Made by a program: the position numbers and the translations under genes. Of a DNA stretch of 64,000 bases, positions 44,881-55,852 are shown in pieces. The first letter of the stretch is position 1, and each line of letters begins with the position of its first letter. The stretch comes from Heliocidaris erythrogramma. Taxonomy: Eukaryota > Echinodermata > Echinoidea > Camarodonta > Echinometridae. Location: contig CM046863.1 of NCBI GenBank assembly GCA_025617745.1, positions 59,724,085 through 59,788,084 of the forward strand. Reading direction: 5' to 3'. The notes beneath the pieces were generated by a model. It searched no databases. It saw only the letters and a list, made by a program, of their open reading frames with translations, and was not told where the DNA came from.

Positions 44881-47590
44881 ATATGATGCTATTCTCCTAC
44901 AGTTTCCTGAGATAACGCGTCCGGATCATAACCACGCAGCTGTGAAGCATTCTGTTACACATCACATCACCACGCGTGGTCCGCCAGTCGCAGCTCGCCC
45001 TCGCCGTCTCGCTGAGGAACGTTTCAACATTGCCAAGCAGGAATTTGAACACATGTTGGATTTAGGCATCATAAGGCAGTCCAGCAGCAATTGGTCTTCA
45101 CCTCTTCACATGGTGCCTAAGAAGACGCCGGGTGACTGGCGGCCTTGTGGGGACTATAGAGCTCTCAATGCACGGACTGTGCCTGATCGTTACCCCATTC
45201 CTCATCTGCATGACTTCACTTCTCGACTGGAAGGTAAGCACGTTTTCAGCAAAATAGATTTGGTTAGGGCTTATCACCAGATACCTGTCCACCCAGATGA
45301 CGTGCACAAAACGGCCATCACTACCCCTTTCGGACTTTTTGAGTTTGTTCGGATGCCGTTCGGCCTACGGAACGCTGCCCAGAGCTTCCAGCGTTTCATG
45401 GACGAGGTTACCAGGGGTCTTCCTTTCGTCTATACTTATATTGACGATCTGCTGGTTGCTAGTGAAACGCCTGAGGAGCATGAGCACCATCTTCGCGCCC
45501 TGTTCACACGCCTCTCGGAGTACGGTGTTGTCATCAATCCCAGGAAGTGCGTCTTTGGTGTGAGCGGCCTCGATTTTCTCGGCCACCATGTTGATGAGCA
45601 CGGTATTCGCCCTCTCGACGACAAAGTCAAGGAAATTCGTGAATTTCCTCGCCCTACTTCAGCCAGACAGCTTCGCAGGTTTCTGGGACTGGTTAACTTC
45701 TACCGGCGTTTCATCCCGAAGGCCGCCGATACTCTCACTCCATTGACTGATGCGTTAAGGGATATACCGCAACGGTCCGCGAAGCCCATTGCCTGGACGG
45801 ATGAACGAGCTGCAGCTTTTACTAGCGTTAAGCAAGGCCTTGCTGATGCAGCCATGTTAGTTCACCCTTCCTCCCATCTTCCACTAGCCTCATGGTGGAT
45901 GCTTCGGACTCGGCAGTAGGGGGCGTCCTTCAACAACAGTCGGCCGGAATTTGGAGGCCCATAGCCTTTTTCTCCCAACGCTTGAAACCACCAGAGACGC
46001 GATACAGCACATTTGGTAGGGAGCTACTTGCAGCTTACCTAGGTATACGGCATTTTCGCTATTTGTTGGAGGGACGTGCGTTCACACTCTACACTGACCA
46101 CAAACCTTTAACGTATGCTCTCTGTTCCAGGCCAAGACAAGCACTCCCCTCGCGAAATAAGACATCTGGACTACATTTCACAGTTCACTTCTGATATTCA
46201 ACATGTCAAAGGAGTGGACAACACTGTAGCCGATGCTCTCTCTCGCCTACATGTAGATGCACTGGATCGGCTTACTCCCTCCACTGTCGATTTCCATCGC
46301 CTCGCCATCGATCAAGTGGGTGACGAGGACTGGGACGACGTTCGCCAATCGCCCTCTCTCTCGTTCAAGCGTGTTCCGTTGCCAGCGGATGACGGCTATA
46401 TTTGGTGCGATGACTCTACTGGACATCAACGCCCTTTCGTCCCACGGAAGCATCGTCGCATGATCTTTCGTGCGCTTCACGACATGTCCCACCCTGGTAT
46501 AAGGGCCACACAGAAACTCATCACTGACAGGTTCGTTTGGCCTGGGATCAATCGTGATGTCAGAGGCTGGACTCGCACTTGCCTCGAGTGCCAGAAGTGT
46601 AAAGTGCACAGACACAACAAGGCACCGATGGGGACGTTCACACTGCCAGACGCACGATTTTTGCATGTCCACATTGACATTGTTGGGCCCCTTCCTCCTT
46701 CTGAAGGTAACAGCTATCTTTTGACATGTGTTGATCGCTATTCGAGATGGCCAGAAGCTATACCGATCCCGGATATTACTGCCGAGACGGTTGCAAGGAC
46801 TTTTGTGGCCAGATGGGTAGCGATATTTGGTACGCCAGCCACGATCACCACCGATCGAGGACGACAATTTAAGTCATCACTTTTCAATGAACTCACAAAT
46901 TTGCGGGGGACGAATCGCATACGCACAACTTCGTACCACCCTGCTTCAAACGGCTTAGTTGAGCGCCTGCACCGTCAACTTAAGGCAGCCATCAAGACTC
47001 ATTAACAACACTCGATGGACAGAAGTGTTACCGCTGGTCTTACTTGGCATCCGCACAGCAATCAAGACGGATATCCGATGTTCCTGTGCTGAGTTGGTTT
47101 TTGGTATGGCACTAAAGTTGCCAGCCCAATTTGTTGCACCAACAAAGCCCGACGACTTCATCGACCCTACGAACTATGTTCACCGTTTGAAGCAACTCAT
47201 GCAGGAGTTGAGCCCCACCCCTACCCGTAAACAGCAACCTGCCTCACGGATACACCCGGAATTGCACGCATCTAGCCATGTGTTTCTCCGTCATGACGCC
47301 GTGAGCAGACCTTTGCAGCCGCCCTACCGAGGCCCTTTTGCAGTGATACGCCGCAATGACAAGTTTTTCACCATTGACGTTAATGGTAAGCATGAGAATG
47401 TCAGCGTGGATCCGCATCAAGCCTGCATTTTTGGAGGATCACCTAAATCGTGCTGAGCCATCATCATCATCATCGAAAGCCACGGTCGCGCCGCCGTCAC
47501 CCGCTAACGACCGCCCCGAGGTTCAACGGACTCGATCGGGTCGCCATGTTAGGTGGCCGGCCAAATACGTGGACTATTATGATATTGGAT
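44881..47590 (+). pseudogene. pol region of the Gypsy fossil
   Basis: In order: reverse transcriptase ([36 protein letters not shown] and the YIDD catalytic box), RNase H (YTDHKPLTYAL), integrase zinc-binding segment (H...H...CLECQKCKVH), integrase core, and a C-terminal GPY-like segment (PPYRGPFAVI). It is broken in a few places. All domains remain recognisable, which agrees with a recent insertion. Confidence 0.85.
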
Positions 47591-47761
47591 GACAGGACTC
47601 ACATTCTACATTTTGGGTCTTCATTTATATTTCCGATCCCTGTCAGGATTTATCTTCATGGTGTTTTGAGCTGTTTTCTTCTACATTAACTTTTGGATGC
47701 TGTATATACTTGACACTGTTATTGTTCATCGATTGTTGCTACGTGCCATTTCGCAACCCTC

Positions 47762-47776
47762 TAGGGAGGGGGTAGA
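47762..47776 (+). other. Polypurine tract of the Gypsy fossil
   Basis: AGGGAGGGGGTAGA lies directly before the TG of the 3' LTR, as expected for the plus-strand primer site. Confidence 0.65.
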
Positions 47777-48146
47777 TGTAGTGGCCAAACATATTTTGAT
47801 GAATATTTCGTCATAGTTTTGTGTATTTTCATCGGTCTGCTATTTACAAGGTTAGCAGACGACCTACATGTACTTTCCTTGGTTTACGCGTGTGTGTACT
47901 TTCTTGACCTATTTTTTATCTTCAACGCGCATCAAAATATAACATTTACATCGCTACCAACATTCTTGCTACATTCTTCACGCTGCTCCAATCAGAGCTC
48001 ATCTTTTCGTTTAACCAATCTGATTTCCGTATTATTACACCACGCGCACTCGCTCAGCCAATGAGATTTATTGTGGGCGTGATTACCAACTTTCACGAGC
48101 TCTTCGAGATCAGTTTATCATCACTTTCTTCTAGGACACAGTTGCG
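47777..48146 (+). repeat. 3' LTR of the Gypsy fossil, shortened
   Basis: It matches the first 370 bases of the 5' LTR with about two differences, then switches to the right end of the CATCGATG element. No target duplication can be checked because the right boundary is lost. Confidence 0.8.
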
Positions 48147-48293
48147 CAGTAATTATTGTTTTGGCAGCGGGTGAGCGATAAATAGGCACAAGTGGGTGAT
48201 AGAAGCAAGTCGATCACGGCCTGTCTGAACGTACTGGAAATATTTTTTAAACTTACATAGCATCGATGCTATGTACTACGCGTGAACATAACT
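48147..48293. mobile_element. CATCGATG-palindrome element, right end
   Basis: CAGTAATTATTGTTTTGGCAG through ATAGCATCGATGCTATG and CGCGTGAACATAAC matches the last ~150 bases of the element at 14.8-14.94 kb. It lies directly between the shortened LTR and a SINE tail. Confidence 0.65.
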
Positions 48294-48532
48294 AATAATA
48301 ATAATGATAACGCTTTATTTACCTAGGGTAGCCACTTCACTTATCAAACTGCTCTTCCAGCGGGCCCGGCATAACATAATATGTTATTATTACTCCATTC
48401 TAATATGCCGAGCGCCTAGCTAGAAGGCAGAAAGTCACATTTTTTAAGTCTTTGGTACGACTCGGCCGGGCTCGAACCCACGACCTCCCGCTCACGAGGC
48501 GGGCGCTCTAACCAACTGAGCCAACATGCTTT
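48294..48532 (-). mobile_element. tRNA-derived SINE
   Basis: On the minus strand the head (about 48453-48530) reads TTGGCTCAGTTGGTTAGAGC, an anticodon arm CCCGC/CTCGTGA/GCGGG (CGT, Thr-like), and GTGGGTTCGAGCCCGG. A ~150 base body with AAGAGCAGTTTGATAAGTGA follows, then an ATT tail. The acceptor ends do not pair, so this is a SINE and not a tRNA gene. Confidence 0.75.
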
Positions 48533-48540
48533 ATTATGTC

Positions 48541-49850
48541 TTCTCAAACAGTTGCAGTTGGACAATAATTGAGTTTACAAAATCCTCTCAAGCTTTTTTG
48601 GCTACTTTTCAGAAAGCAATACAATATTGATAACTTACTGATGAAATGGTCATTTCACATCAAATTTCACCCCAAGAAAATTACAATGTACACACAATTG
48701 CAGTTTGTAAATTTGACCAGAATTGAATTTAATGTTTTGAGTTATTTTAAGGTTGGAGCATAAAAAAGCATTTTCTCTACATCCAGAGCAATTTAGGGGC
48801 AATAAAGCTTGGTCAAAGGGCATGTTGGTGTATATTTTTCTTGCAGGGGAGCGTTACACCCCATGATGGATAGGGGCCGTCTGACAACCCATCCCGACGG
48901 AATTTGTTTATTTCCTTGTTTTTATTTGTTGTTTTTATTTTTTTAATGACACCGCACCAACCCCCCACCCCCCTTTCCCTGTAAGGAGAAGCTCGAAAAT
49001 AGCCCAGTATAGTAAGGGTTGAATTAGCATGAAAAGTTAGGAAAGCAAAATAACTTTTTATGGAAAATACTGATTTATAGTTGTACTTGTGAAAAAAAGA
49101 GAGAAAAATCCTGGAAGTGTCTCTGTGCAACGCCAAAGAAAAATGTAAAACTGTAAGGAGTGTTAAGTACTTGTGGGCGTCCGGACATGATTAAATCTGA
49201 AGAACTGTAGTGTTTTATCCTAATAATAATGTTCTTTATATACTTTAATAATTTTACTTTTCTTCTTGAATGGCAGCCATTGGTGGTGCCAATGAGTTAC
49301 ATGTATCACAGAACTCCTTGGTGGCACATAATTTAAAATGTGTCCATTTATAGGTTAATTCAGTTCTTGATGAATTGATAGGGAAAAAAAATCACACATA
49401 GACTACATCGCTGCCCGAATATGAGTTGATTATTTCTCAAATATCTCAAAGTTTAATACAGAGGATTGTGCTGTTTGTATTCCATCGTATTTCGGGTGGA
49501 TCGTCTGAATAACATGATGTCAACAGTGGCGATACCAAGAGGTGGCAGGGGTGCCCCCATAAATCCATTTCCCCTACCATCATCTCATGAACTAGGGTCT
49601 ATACATTTTTTATCTTTGAATCGAATGCTGATGAAATGACTACTTTTTCGGCTGTTTATTTTTCTTTTCCTTTTCTCCCCCCCCCCCCCGAACATACCGA
49701 AGATGTAACTTTTGTTGATAAACTTGATATAGGAATTCTCTGTCTCTTTGTCTCTCTCTCTCTCTCTGTCTCTCGCCCCCTCTTTGTTTCTTTTCCTTAA
49801 CTCTGACACCCAGCACACCTTACCTCTATCTCTCTGTTTTCTGCACATAG
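48541..49850. other. No gene seen; dispersed repeats
   Basis: AT-rich DNA with a C-rich patch near 48960 and a GTGGCGATACCAAGAGGTGG-type repeat at about 49527-49690 ending in a C run, then TCTC-rich DNA before the candidate exon at 49851. Confidence 0.4.
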
Positions 49851-49953
49851 GCTTAACTGGTGTGGGACTTATCGTTTATTGCGTGGGAGACTGATATCTC
49901 ATCTCAATGGTCTTCGCTCATCACCCGGAAGACTCGAAGTGGTGGTTATTCAT
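49851..49953 (+). CDS. Candidate exon (103 bp) in LRR-module phase
   Basis: A pyrimidine-rich tract and CACATAG acceptor are followed by 103 bases and a GTAAGT donor. With one base completing the previous codon, the frame is open: LNWCGTYRLLRGRLISHLN then GLRSSPGRLEVVVIH. The length (3n+1) and phase (2 to 0) equal those of the short module exons, so it could follow any long LRR exon. The protein is not recognised and no long LRR exon follows within the window. Confidence 0.4.
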
Positions 49954-51094
49954 GTAAGTTAATTCTTCCTTGTTGTGTACACTGTTAGAGTACACTGTTA
50001 GAGTACACTTGCACTGTTTGTTTGTTTCATGTATGTAATAGCCACGATGGCGATACGTTTCCTTTTTTATGGCTTTCAATCTTTTGCTTCTATTTCATTT
50101 TTTTTTCTCTTGGTTTATTTTTTCGGTGGCAATCATTTTTTTTAATCTCTTTTTTTGTTTTACTGTTAAATTATCTATTTTCACCACTTTTCAGTCTGTT
50201 TCTCCATATATTTTTTGTTTCCATTTTCTACTCATTTTGTCAGCCTCCTTTATTTTCATTTTTTAGAATTCCATTGCATACACACCTGCTGCACTTCACG
50301 AAAACGAAATGTCGCTATAGACACATATTTTTCATCTACGTTTTTTTCTTAATCCATTTCCATATTAAATTTCATTTTGTTTCCCCTGACTCGATTTGCA
50401 TTATGCTCTTATTGTCATATCGAATGTGCTTGCGTTCGAAATCTTTGTTATTATTGTGGGGTTTTTTGGGGGTGTGTTTTTTATGTTGCTTTAATTGTCA
50501 ATATGATTATTGTCATTATTAACCCTATGCATTTGACAAAGTTTATTTTTTCTCAACTCATTCGTTGATTCGTTGTATGTTTGTGTTCGTTTCGCTATAC
50601 ATGCACTCACTCTCTTAACTTTCCTTTTCTCTCACCTGCCAGAATTTTATTTTGGGAGGGGCGGCCGGATCGGGTAAGAGAAGCGTTCGCCTGGAGGGGG
50701 AGGGGGAGGGGGATGCGAAGCGGGGGCGCTGCGGAGTTTGTTCTATTCGATAATTATAATTATCGTCTTTTCGATGCATAATTATTATTGTTGTTTTGAT
50801 ACCGCATTTGATTTAGCATGGATATGAGTTTAATAAGTACTACTGGAACTCACTACAACGTTTTTCACACTCGTACAAATACAAATAAATCGCATACGAT
50901 AATTTTACTGTAACCTCTTACTTTATAATAGCAATTAAAGAAAAAGCATAATGGAGGAATCATTTCTACTGGTTTCAGCTAGAAACATTTAGAATGTATT
51001 TACGAGATACAAGAAATCTTACAGAAACTATCAACAACCAAAAAAAAAAAATGGTAAGGGTATATAGCCAATTTCCCAATGTTATTACATTTCA
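49954..51094. other. Intron-like T-rich DNA, partly duplicated at 52.1 and 54.1 kb
   Basis: 50250-50640 (TTTGTTTCCCCTGACTCG, TGACAAAGTTTATTTTT) matches 52100-52227 joined to 54085-54340. Long frames here are T-rich and low-complexity. A purine-rich GGGGGAGGGGGAGG patch is near 50695. Confidence 0.5.
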
Positions 51095-51600
51095 CTTTTT
51101 TTATACCCCCGCCAAACGAAGTTTGAAGGAGATATATAGGAATCAGTCGATGGTTGGGAGGTCGGTCGGGCGGTCCGTTGCAAATCTTGCGGATCAAACT
51201 ACTTCCTCAGTTTTTGACCGAAAGTCATGAAATTTGGTACACACATTGGTCTTCGTGGGAAGATGTGCAAGACACAATTTTCGGATGAGTCGGAATCTGC
51301 GTTGCCATGGTAACGGCATATTTATGGCAGAAAATCAAGGAAAACAGCTTGCGGATCGAACTACTTCCTCAGTTTTTGACCGAAAGTCATGAAATTTGGT
51401 ACACACATTGGTCTTCGTGGGAAGATGTGCAAGACATAATTTTCGGATGAGTCGGAATCTGCGTTGCCATGGTAACGGCATATTTATGGCAGAAAATCCA
51501 GGAAAACAAGGCTAACACAAAGCAGAGCATTGTAGCTGGGAGGATCTAGGACGGCGTTCAAGTCGACACATTCGAAACCTCACTATTATATATGTTATTG
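51095..51600. repeat. CCCCCGCCAAACGAAGTTTG repeat with two ~160 bp units
   Basis: TTATACCCCCGCCAAACGAA starts the block. CTTGCGGATC and CCTCAGTTTTTGACCGAAAG begin tandem units near 51186 and 51348. This type of dispersed repeat is familiar from marine invertebrates; its class is uncertain. Confidence 0.55.
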
Positions 51601-52227
51601 TATTTCGGTACTCTGGTTTATCCTGTCTCCGATGATTGTCTCCTGCCTCTTTTCTTGATCCCTTATCTCCTGTGACGGTATCCTCCATATATATTAAGAA
51701 CTTCGTAAAATTGTTAATATTTCAGAGAAAAGTAATTTTCAAGCACTTATTAAAAAGAAGAAAAACGATTATATTTTTAGTTCTGCTATAAAGCAGAACA
51801 ATCGACAATATAGAATTGAAGAAAAGTTGGTTCTTAAGTCCTTGAAGCATTTTTGTTTGTCCGTTCTGTAAGGAAGTGGCGTAGCTTTAGGGGAGACGGG
51901 GCAGTACCCAATGACATGGTGAAGAAAGAAAAACAGAAAAGGAGAGTGAAATACAGAAAGGGGATGAAAATGAAAAGAAAAATGAAAGGACCCTCTCCCC
52001 ACCACCTCTTATTGCGTGTCTTGTTACTTCACATTTCATGCACCTGGCAATATATTTTTTTATTTTTTTTTGTTTTTTTGGGGGGGTCGTATTTCTGTCT
52101 CCTTTGTTTTCAATTTTAATTTCATTGCCCACACACCAGATGCAATACCAACAAAAAGCCAAATATTGCTACATTGTGATCTTCTGATTCCTATATCTTA
52201 TCGACTTAATTTCTTATTCCATTTTTA
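51601..52227. other. No gene seen
   Basis: AT-rich DNA with a purine-rich GAAAAGGAGAG patch (51925-51985) and a T/G-run (52050-52087). The end of the stretch is the 5' half of the duplicated intron segment noted at 50.25-50.64 kb. Confidence 0.35.
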
Positions 52228-54084
52228 GCTCACCTGAGCCTAAGGCTCGAGTGAGCTATTGCGATGGAAATTTGTCCGTCGTCCGTCGTGCGTCGTCCGT
52301 CGTCCGTTAACTTTTTACATTTTCATCTTCTTCTCCAAAACCCATGATCGGAATTCAACCAAACTTGGTAGGAATCATCCTTAGGGGTAGGGGACCCAAA
52401 GTTGCTAAAATGGTACATGTGGCCCCCAGGGGGGCCCAGGGGCAGGGCCCCCAATTGTTAAAGCTATGTAAATTTCAAACATCTTCTTCTCCAGAACCAG
52501 ACATAGCTCAGACTTGGTATTGTGTATGGAGATACCTCTATAGATGAAGAATAAATGTTGTTCATGAAATTTCTCTGGGTGGCCCTATAGGGGGCCTGTG
52601 GGGGTAACATATTGGAGAGGGGGGGGCACTGCTAGGCAAAATGTACATTCCGATCTTCTTCTCCAAAACACATGATTGGAATTCAACCAAACTTGGTAGG
52701 AATCATCCTTAGGGGTAGGGGACCCAAAGTTGCTAAAATGGTACATGTGGCCCCAGGGGGCCAGGGGGAGGGCCCCCAATTGTTAAAGCTATGTAAATTT
52801 CAAACACCTTCTTCTCCAGAACCAGGCATAGCTCAGACTTGGTATTGTGTATGGAGATACCTCTATAGATGAAGAAAGAATGAATGATCATGAAATTCCT
52901 GTGAGTAGCCCTATAGGGGCCCTGTGGGGGTAACATACTGGAGGGGGGGGGCGCTGCCAGGCAAAATGTACATTCTGATTCTCTCCAAAACACATGATCG
53001 GAATTCAACCAAACTTGGTAGGCATCATCCTTATGGGTAGGGGATCCAAAGTAGACCATGGGGGTGGGGGGGAATTATGTTAATTTCTAACATCATCTCA
53101 TGTACATCCTCCTAATTGTTTCAATTTATAACATATCTCCTGGTGGTGCTAGAGAGAACATGCACCAGATGTGAATTGATCCACATCACCCTGATAGCAG
53201 AAAGTGGTAAAAATTACGTGATATTTACGTCGTGGTTTTCGTCTTTTTTACGTCCTGTAATTACGTCAATAAGACGACAACTTGCACCAACGCAAGACGT
53301 CAAGAGGACGTCTTATATTGACGTCATCTGTACACTGCAAAAACTGAAGTGCTGAGCACTTTGTGAAGGCATGCATAGGAACTGCACTCAGAGTGCTATT
53401 GAATGCACACAAAGTGCTATGCTAAACATTCACCAAAAAAAAATGATTTGGGCGAGCTTCGAACCAGGGTCCGCTGATCGAGAATTGCACGCATTACCGC
53501 TAGACTAACTCACGTTGTACGATTTAGAGCAGAAATTGTTACAAAGTGAGTTTACGATACCACATAGTTCATGTTATCTACTTGACTCCCATGACTAAAC
53601 TGGATTGCAAGAAGCATTTGTTAGTCCATCGGTAACGTCAGCGGCTCTCAATCAGCGGAACCTGGTTCGAGGCTCGCCACAGTCATTTTTTTTTTGCTGG
53701 TAAATTAGCACACTACAAGTGCTATAAACAGCATTTTTGTACAAGACGTAGAGATGACGTCAAAATAAGACGTCCTCTTGACGTCTTGCGTTGGTGTAAG
53801 TTGTCGTCTTATTGACGTAATTACAGGACGTAAAAAAGACGAAAACCGCGACGTAAATATCACGTCATTTTTAACACTTTATGCTATCAGTGAAGAGGAA
53901 TGAAGACGTAGAGATGACGTCAAAATAAGACGTTCTCTTGACGTCTTGCGTTGGTGCAAGTTGTCGTCTTATTGACGTAATTACATGACGTAAAAAAGAC
54001 GAAAACCACGACGTAAATATCACGTCATTTTTTCACACTTTCTGCTATCAGGGCAGGTGAGCGTTGTGCCCCCTGGGGCTCTTG
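52228..54084 (+). mobile_element. GCTCACCTGAG tandem-repeat element, copy 1
   Basis: It starts AGCTCACCTGAGCC with a hairpin arm GGCTCGAGTGAGCT. Near the 3' end are CAGGTGAGCG (inverted copy of the start) and the hairpin GCCCCCTGGGGC, then TCTTGTT. The inside has CCAAACTTGGTAGGAATCAT-type units of ~327 bp (from about 52330 and 52657). The paralogous empty site at about 50365 confirms the boundaries. A MITE (53189-54053) is nested near the 3' end. A Helentron-like class is possible. Confidence 0.65.
53189..54053. mobile_element. Palindromic MITE (CCCTGATAGCAG family), copy 4
   Basis: The MITE splits GATCCACNTCA|CAGGTGAGCG, which is uninterrupted at 57391. CA abuts both ends, a third case of a 2 bp target duplication. 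Both tRNA-like sequences are present, and the right arm is doubled (53755-53890 and 53903-54053). Confidence 0.75.
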
Positions 54085-54372
54085 TTATATTTCATTTCAC
54101 TTTGTTTCCCCTGACTGGATTTGCGCTATATTCGTATTTTTATCCTATCTAATACGCTTGCTTTCGTTATCCTTATTATTTGTTTTTTGTTTCGTTGCTA
54201 TGATTTTCAATATGATTATTGTCATGATTACCCCTATATGTATTGACAAAGTTTATTTTTCTCAACTCATTGTTTGACTCGTTGTTGTATGTTCGTATCG
54301 CTATAACATGTAATCGCTTCGTTGACTTTCCTTTTCTCTTTGTTTCGTCTCACCTTTTTTCTTTACCATTTT

Positions 54373-54445
54373 TTCAGTAGCAGTAGCAGTATAGTAGTAG
54401 TAATAGTAGTAGTAGTAGTAGTAGAAGTAGTAATAGTAGTAGTAT
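54373..54445 (+). repeat. GTA microsatellite
   Basis: A run of AGTAGTAGTAGTAGTAG with small interruptions, following the duplicated intron segment. Confidence 0.7.
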
Positions 54446-55785
54446 TTGTTTCATGTTCGCTTGAAAAAAAAAAACCCAGACATGTGTGTGCATATACAGT
54501 GCGCCCCAGAAAAAATGAAACTCCAAAACAAAAGTTTATTGTGACCAAACTATGTGCTGTATTACCGTAATTATCTATTTTCCATAAAGTAGAAGTATTT
54601 TGATTTCAAATGATACCTTGATGGCATTCCTACGTGCATGCTGTACCGAGATGCATTAAAAAAATATGTAAAAGTCCACTTGTGTCAGATTTGGGTGAAA
54701 CCGTGAAAATCACATGCAAACATGACCCGAAGAAAACCTAATGACAAAATTGCTCTCATTTGCTTCTTGTCAAATGAGGGTAAGGGGATTCCCTTATCAT
54801 AAGATAAAAGATGGCCGACTTTTTGTTAATGCATGGTGCAGGTAAAAAAAAAAAGGCTTATTAGTACTGCAATGGTACCTGCCGTCATTATGGGCATAAG
54901 TTTTTTGCATTGTTCAGAACTGCAAAGTCTTTAAAGAACAAAGCAGAGAGCAAGAAGATATTTTCATTTTAAAAAATAAAGTAAGGGGCACCTTCCATTG
55001 TCATCAAATGGTATGGTATAAAGCGCGCATAAGGCTTCTTACGGAAAGTTTTGTCACCGTTTTCACCGCTGCCAAAGTTAAAAAGGCCGATTAGCGGGAT
55101 TATCTCCCGGATCCTGTCATATCCATCGGCGACTCTAAGAAGTCGCCGTTCAGCGGGATTAGCGCGAGCTTTTGTTTCCACCCTGCGATTCCTTCGATTT
55201 CGCCGACTTCCTGTTCTTTATTTTTGTTCTGCCTTGAAGGAAGTTGTATATTTAGTGTTTTGAAAGAGCGCCACTTACGGTTTAAATGGTGACTCATTCT
55301 GCTTCATTTTGCTTATTTTCTTTGGAAAAAGTACGAATGTATTGAAGTCTCCGTCAAAGTACCGTACGTATCATTTGTCATAGTTTTCTGAGAAAAAAAT
55401 ACCTAGGTTTGTGCCATGACAAAGTCGGCCCCTAACATTTAATTTTCCCACATCGAGCCCACTACAAAAATATATAGTAATGATAAACGACATAAAAATT
55501 AATACACGAATAAATAAAGGACGGACAACTATTCAAAATATTGCTCTATGTTCCAAACCAAAAAAACCCTCAACTAATAACAATAAAAATCCAACCCCAA
55601 AAATACATTGTGTAGTTTCCAAGCAATGCAATTATAAATTCACTTTCACATGTTAATAGCTGTTGTATGTAGCCGTCATGGCTGCGAATAAAAAAAAATG
55701 AAATTGAAATATCACAACGAAAAACTTAATGTTCTCGAGTTAAGACCGGATTTCTGAATATAAATACAACTTTACTTTTGCATGG
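54446..55785. other. No gene seen
   Basis: It begins with CAGTGCGCCCCAGAAAAAAT (about 54499), similar to 12025, possibly one end of a dispersed element. CGGCGACT/AGTCGCCG (about 55127-55150) is a short hairpin. No coding exon is evident. Confidence 0.35.
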
Positions 55786-55852
55786 GTCGCGGAACCAGAA
55801 CTGGGGACGGGGCCTGGGGGCTGCAGCCCACCCCCTCCCCCCTCCACCCTTT
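55786..55852. repeat. Fragment of the CCGCGGAACC element
   Basis: GGTCGCGGAACCAGAACTGG, GGGGGCTGCAGCCC and a C-rich run, then CCTTTTT. It resumes at 57432 with AGTAAACAC, so the next element inserted into it. Confidence 0.5.

Larger units (their letters stand above)
42879..48146 (+). mobile_element. Gypsy LTR retrotransposon fossil (CsRn1-like)
   Basis: Two direct LTR copies enclose gag and pol-like coding remains with reverse transcriptase, RNase H and integrase signatures. The primer-binding stretch TGGTGACCC (43559) suggests tRNA-Trp priming, as in the CsRn1 lineage; this and the capsid style give the family call. The element is broken: about four reading-frame breaks, one inserted MITE and a shortened 3' LTR. 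The LTR copies differ at only about two positions over ~370 shared bases, so the insertion is young. It lies between the TTAA MITE and a CATCGATG-element end, probably in an intron or intergenic DNA. Confidence 0.85.

Noticed and set aside
46247-46867. 206-codon minus-strand frame
   Set aside because: Shadow of the pol region of the LTR fossil on the opposite strand.
48453-48530. tRNA-Thr(CGT) gene on the minus strand
   Set aside because: The anticodon arm pairs, but the acceptor stem does not and the T stem is imperfect; a SINE body and ATT tail follow.
1422-49953. Complete NLR gene within the window
   Set aside because: No NACHT, CARD, Death or P-loop coding sequence is seen; only LRR-type exons are present.
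50022-50522. Open frame of 166 codons, hydrophobic
   Set aside because: T-rich intron-like DNA that is duplicated at 52-54 kb without keeping the frame.
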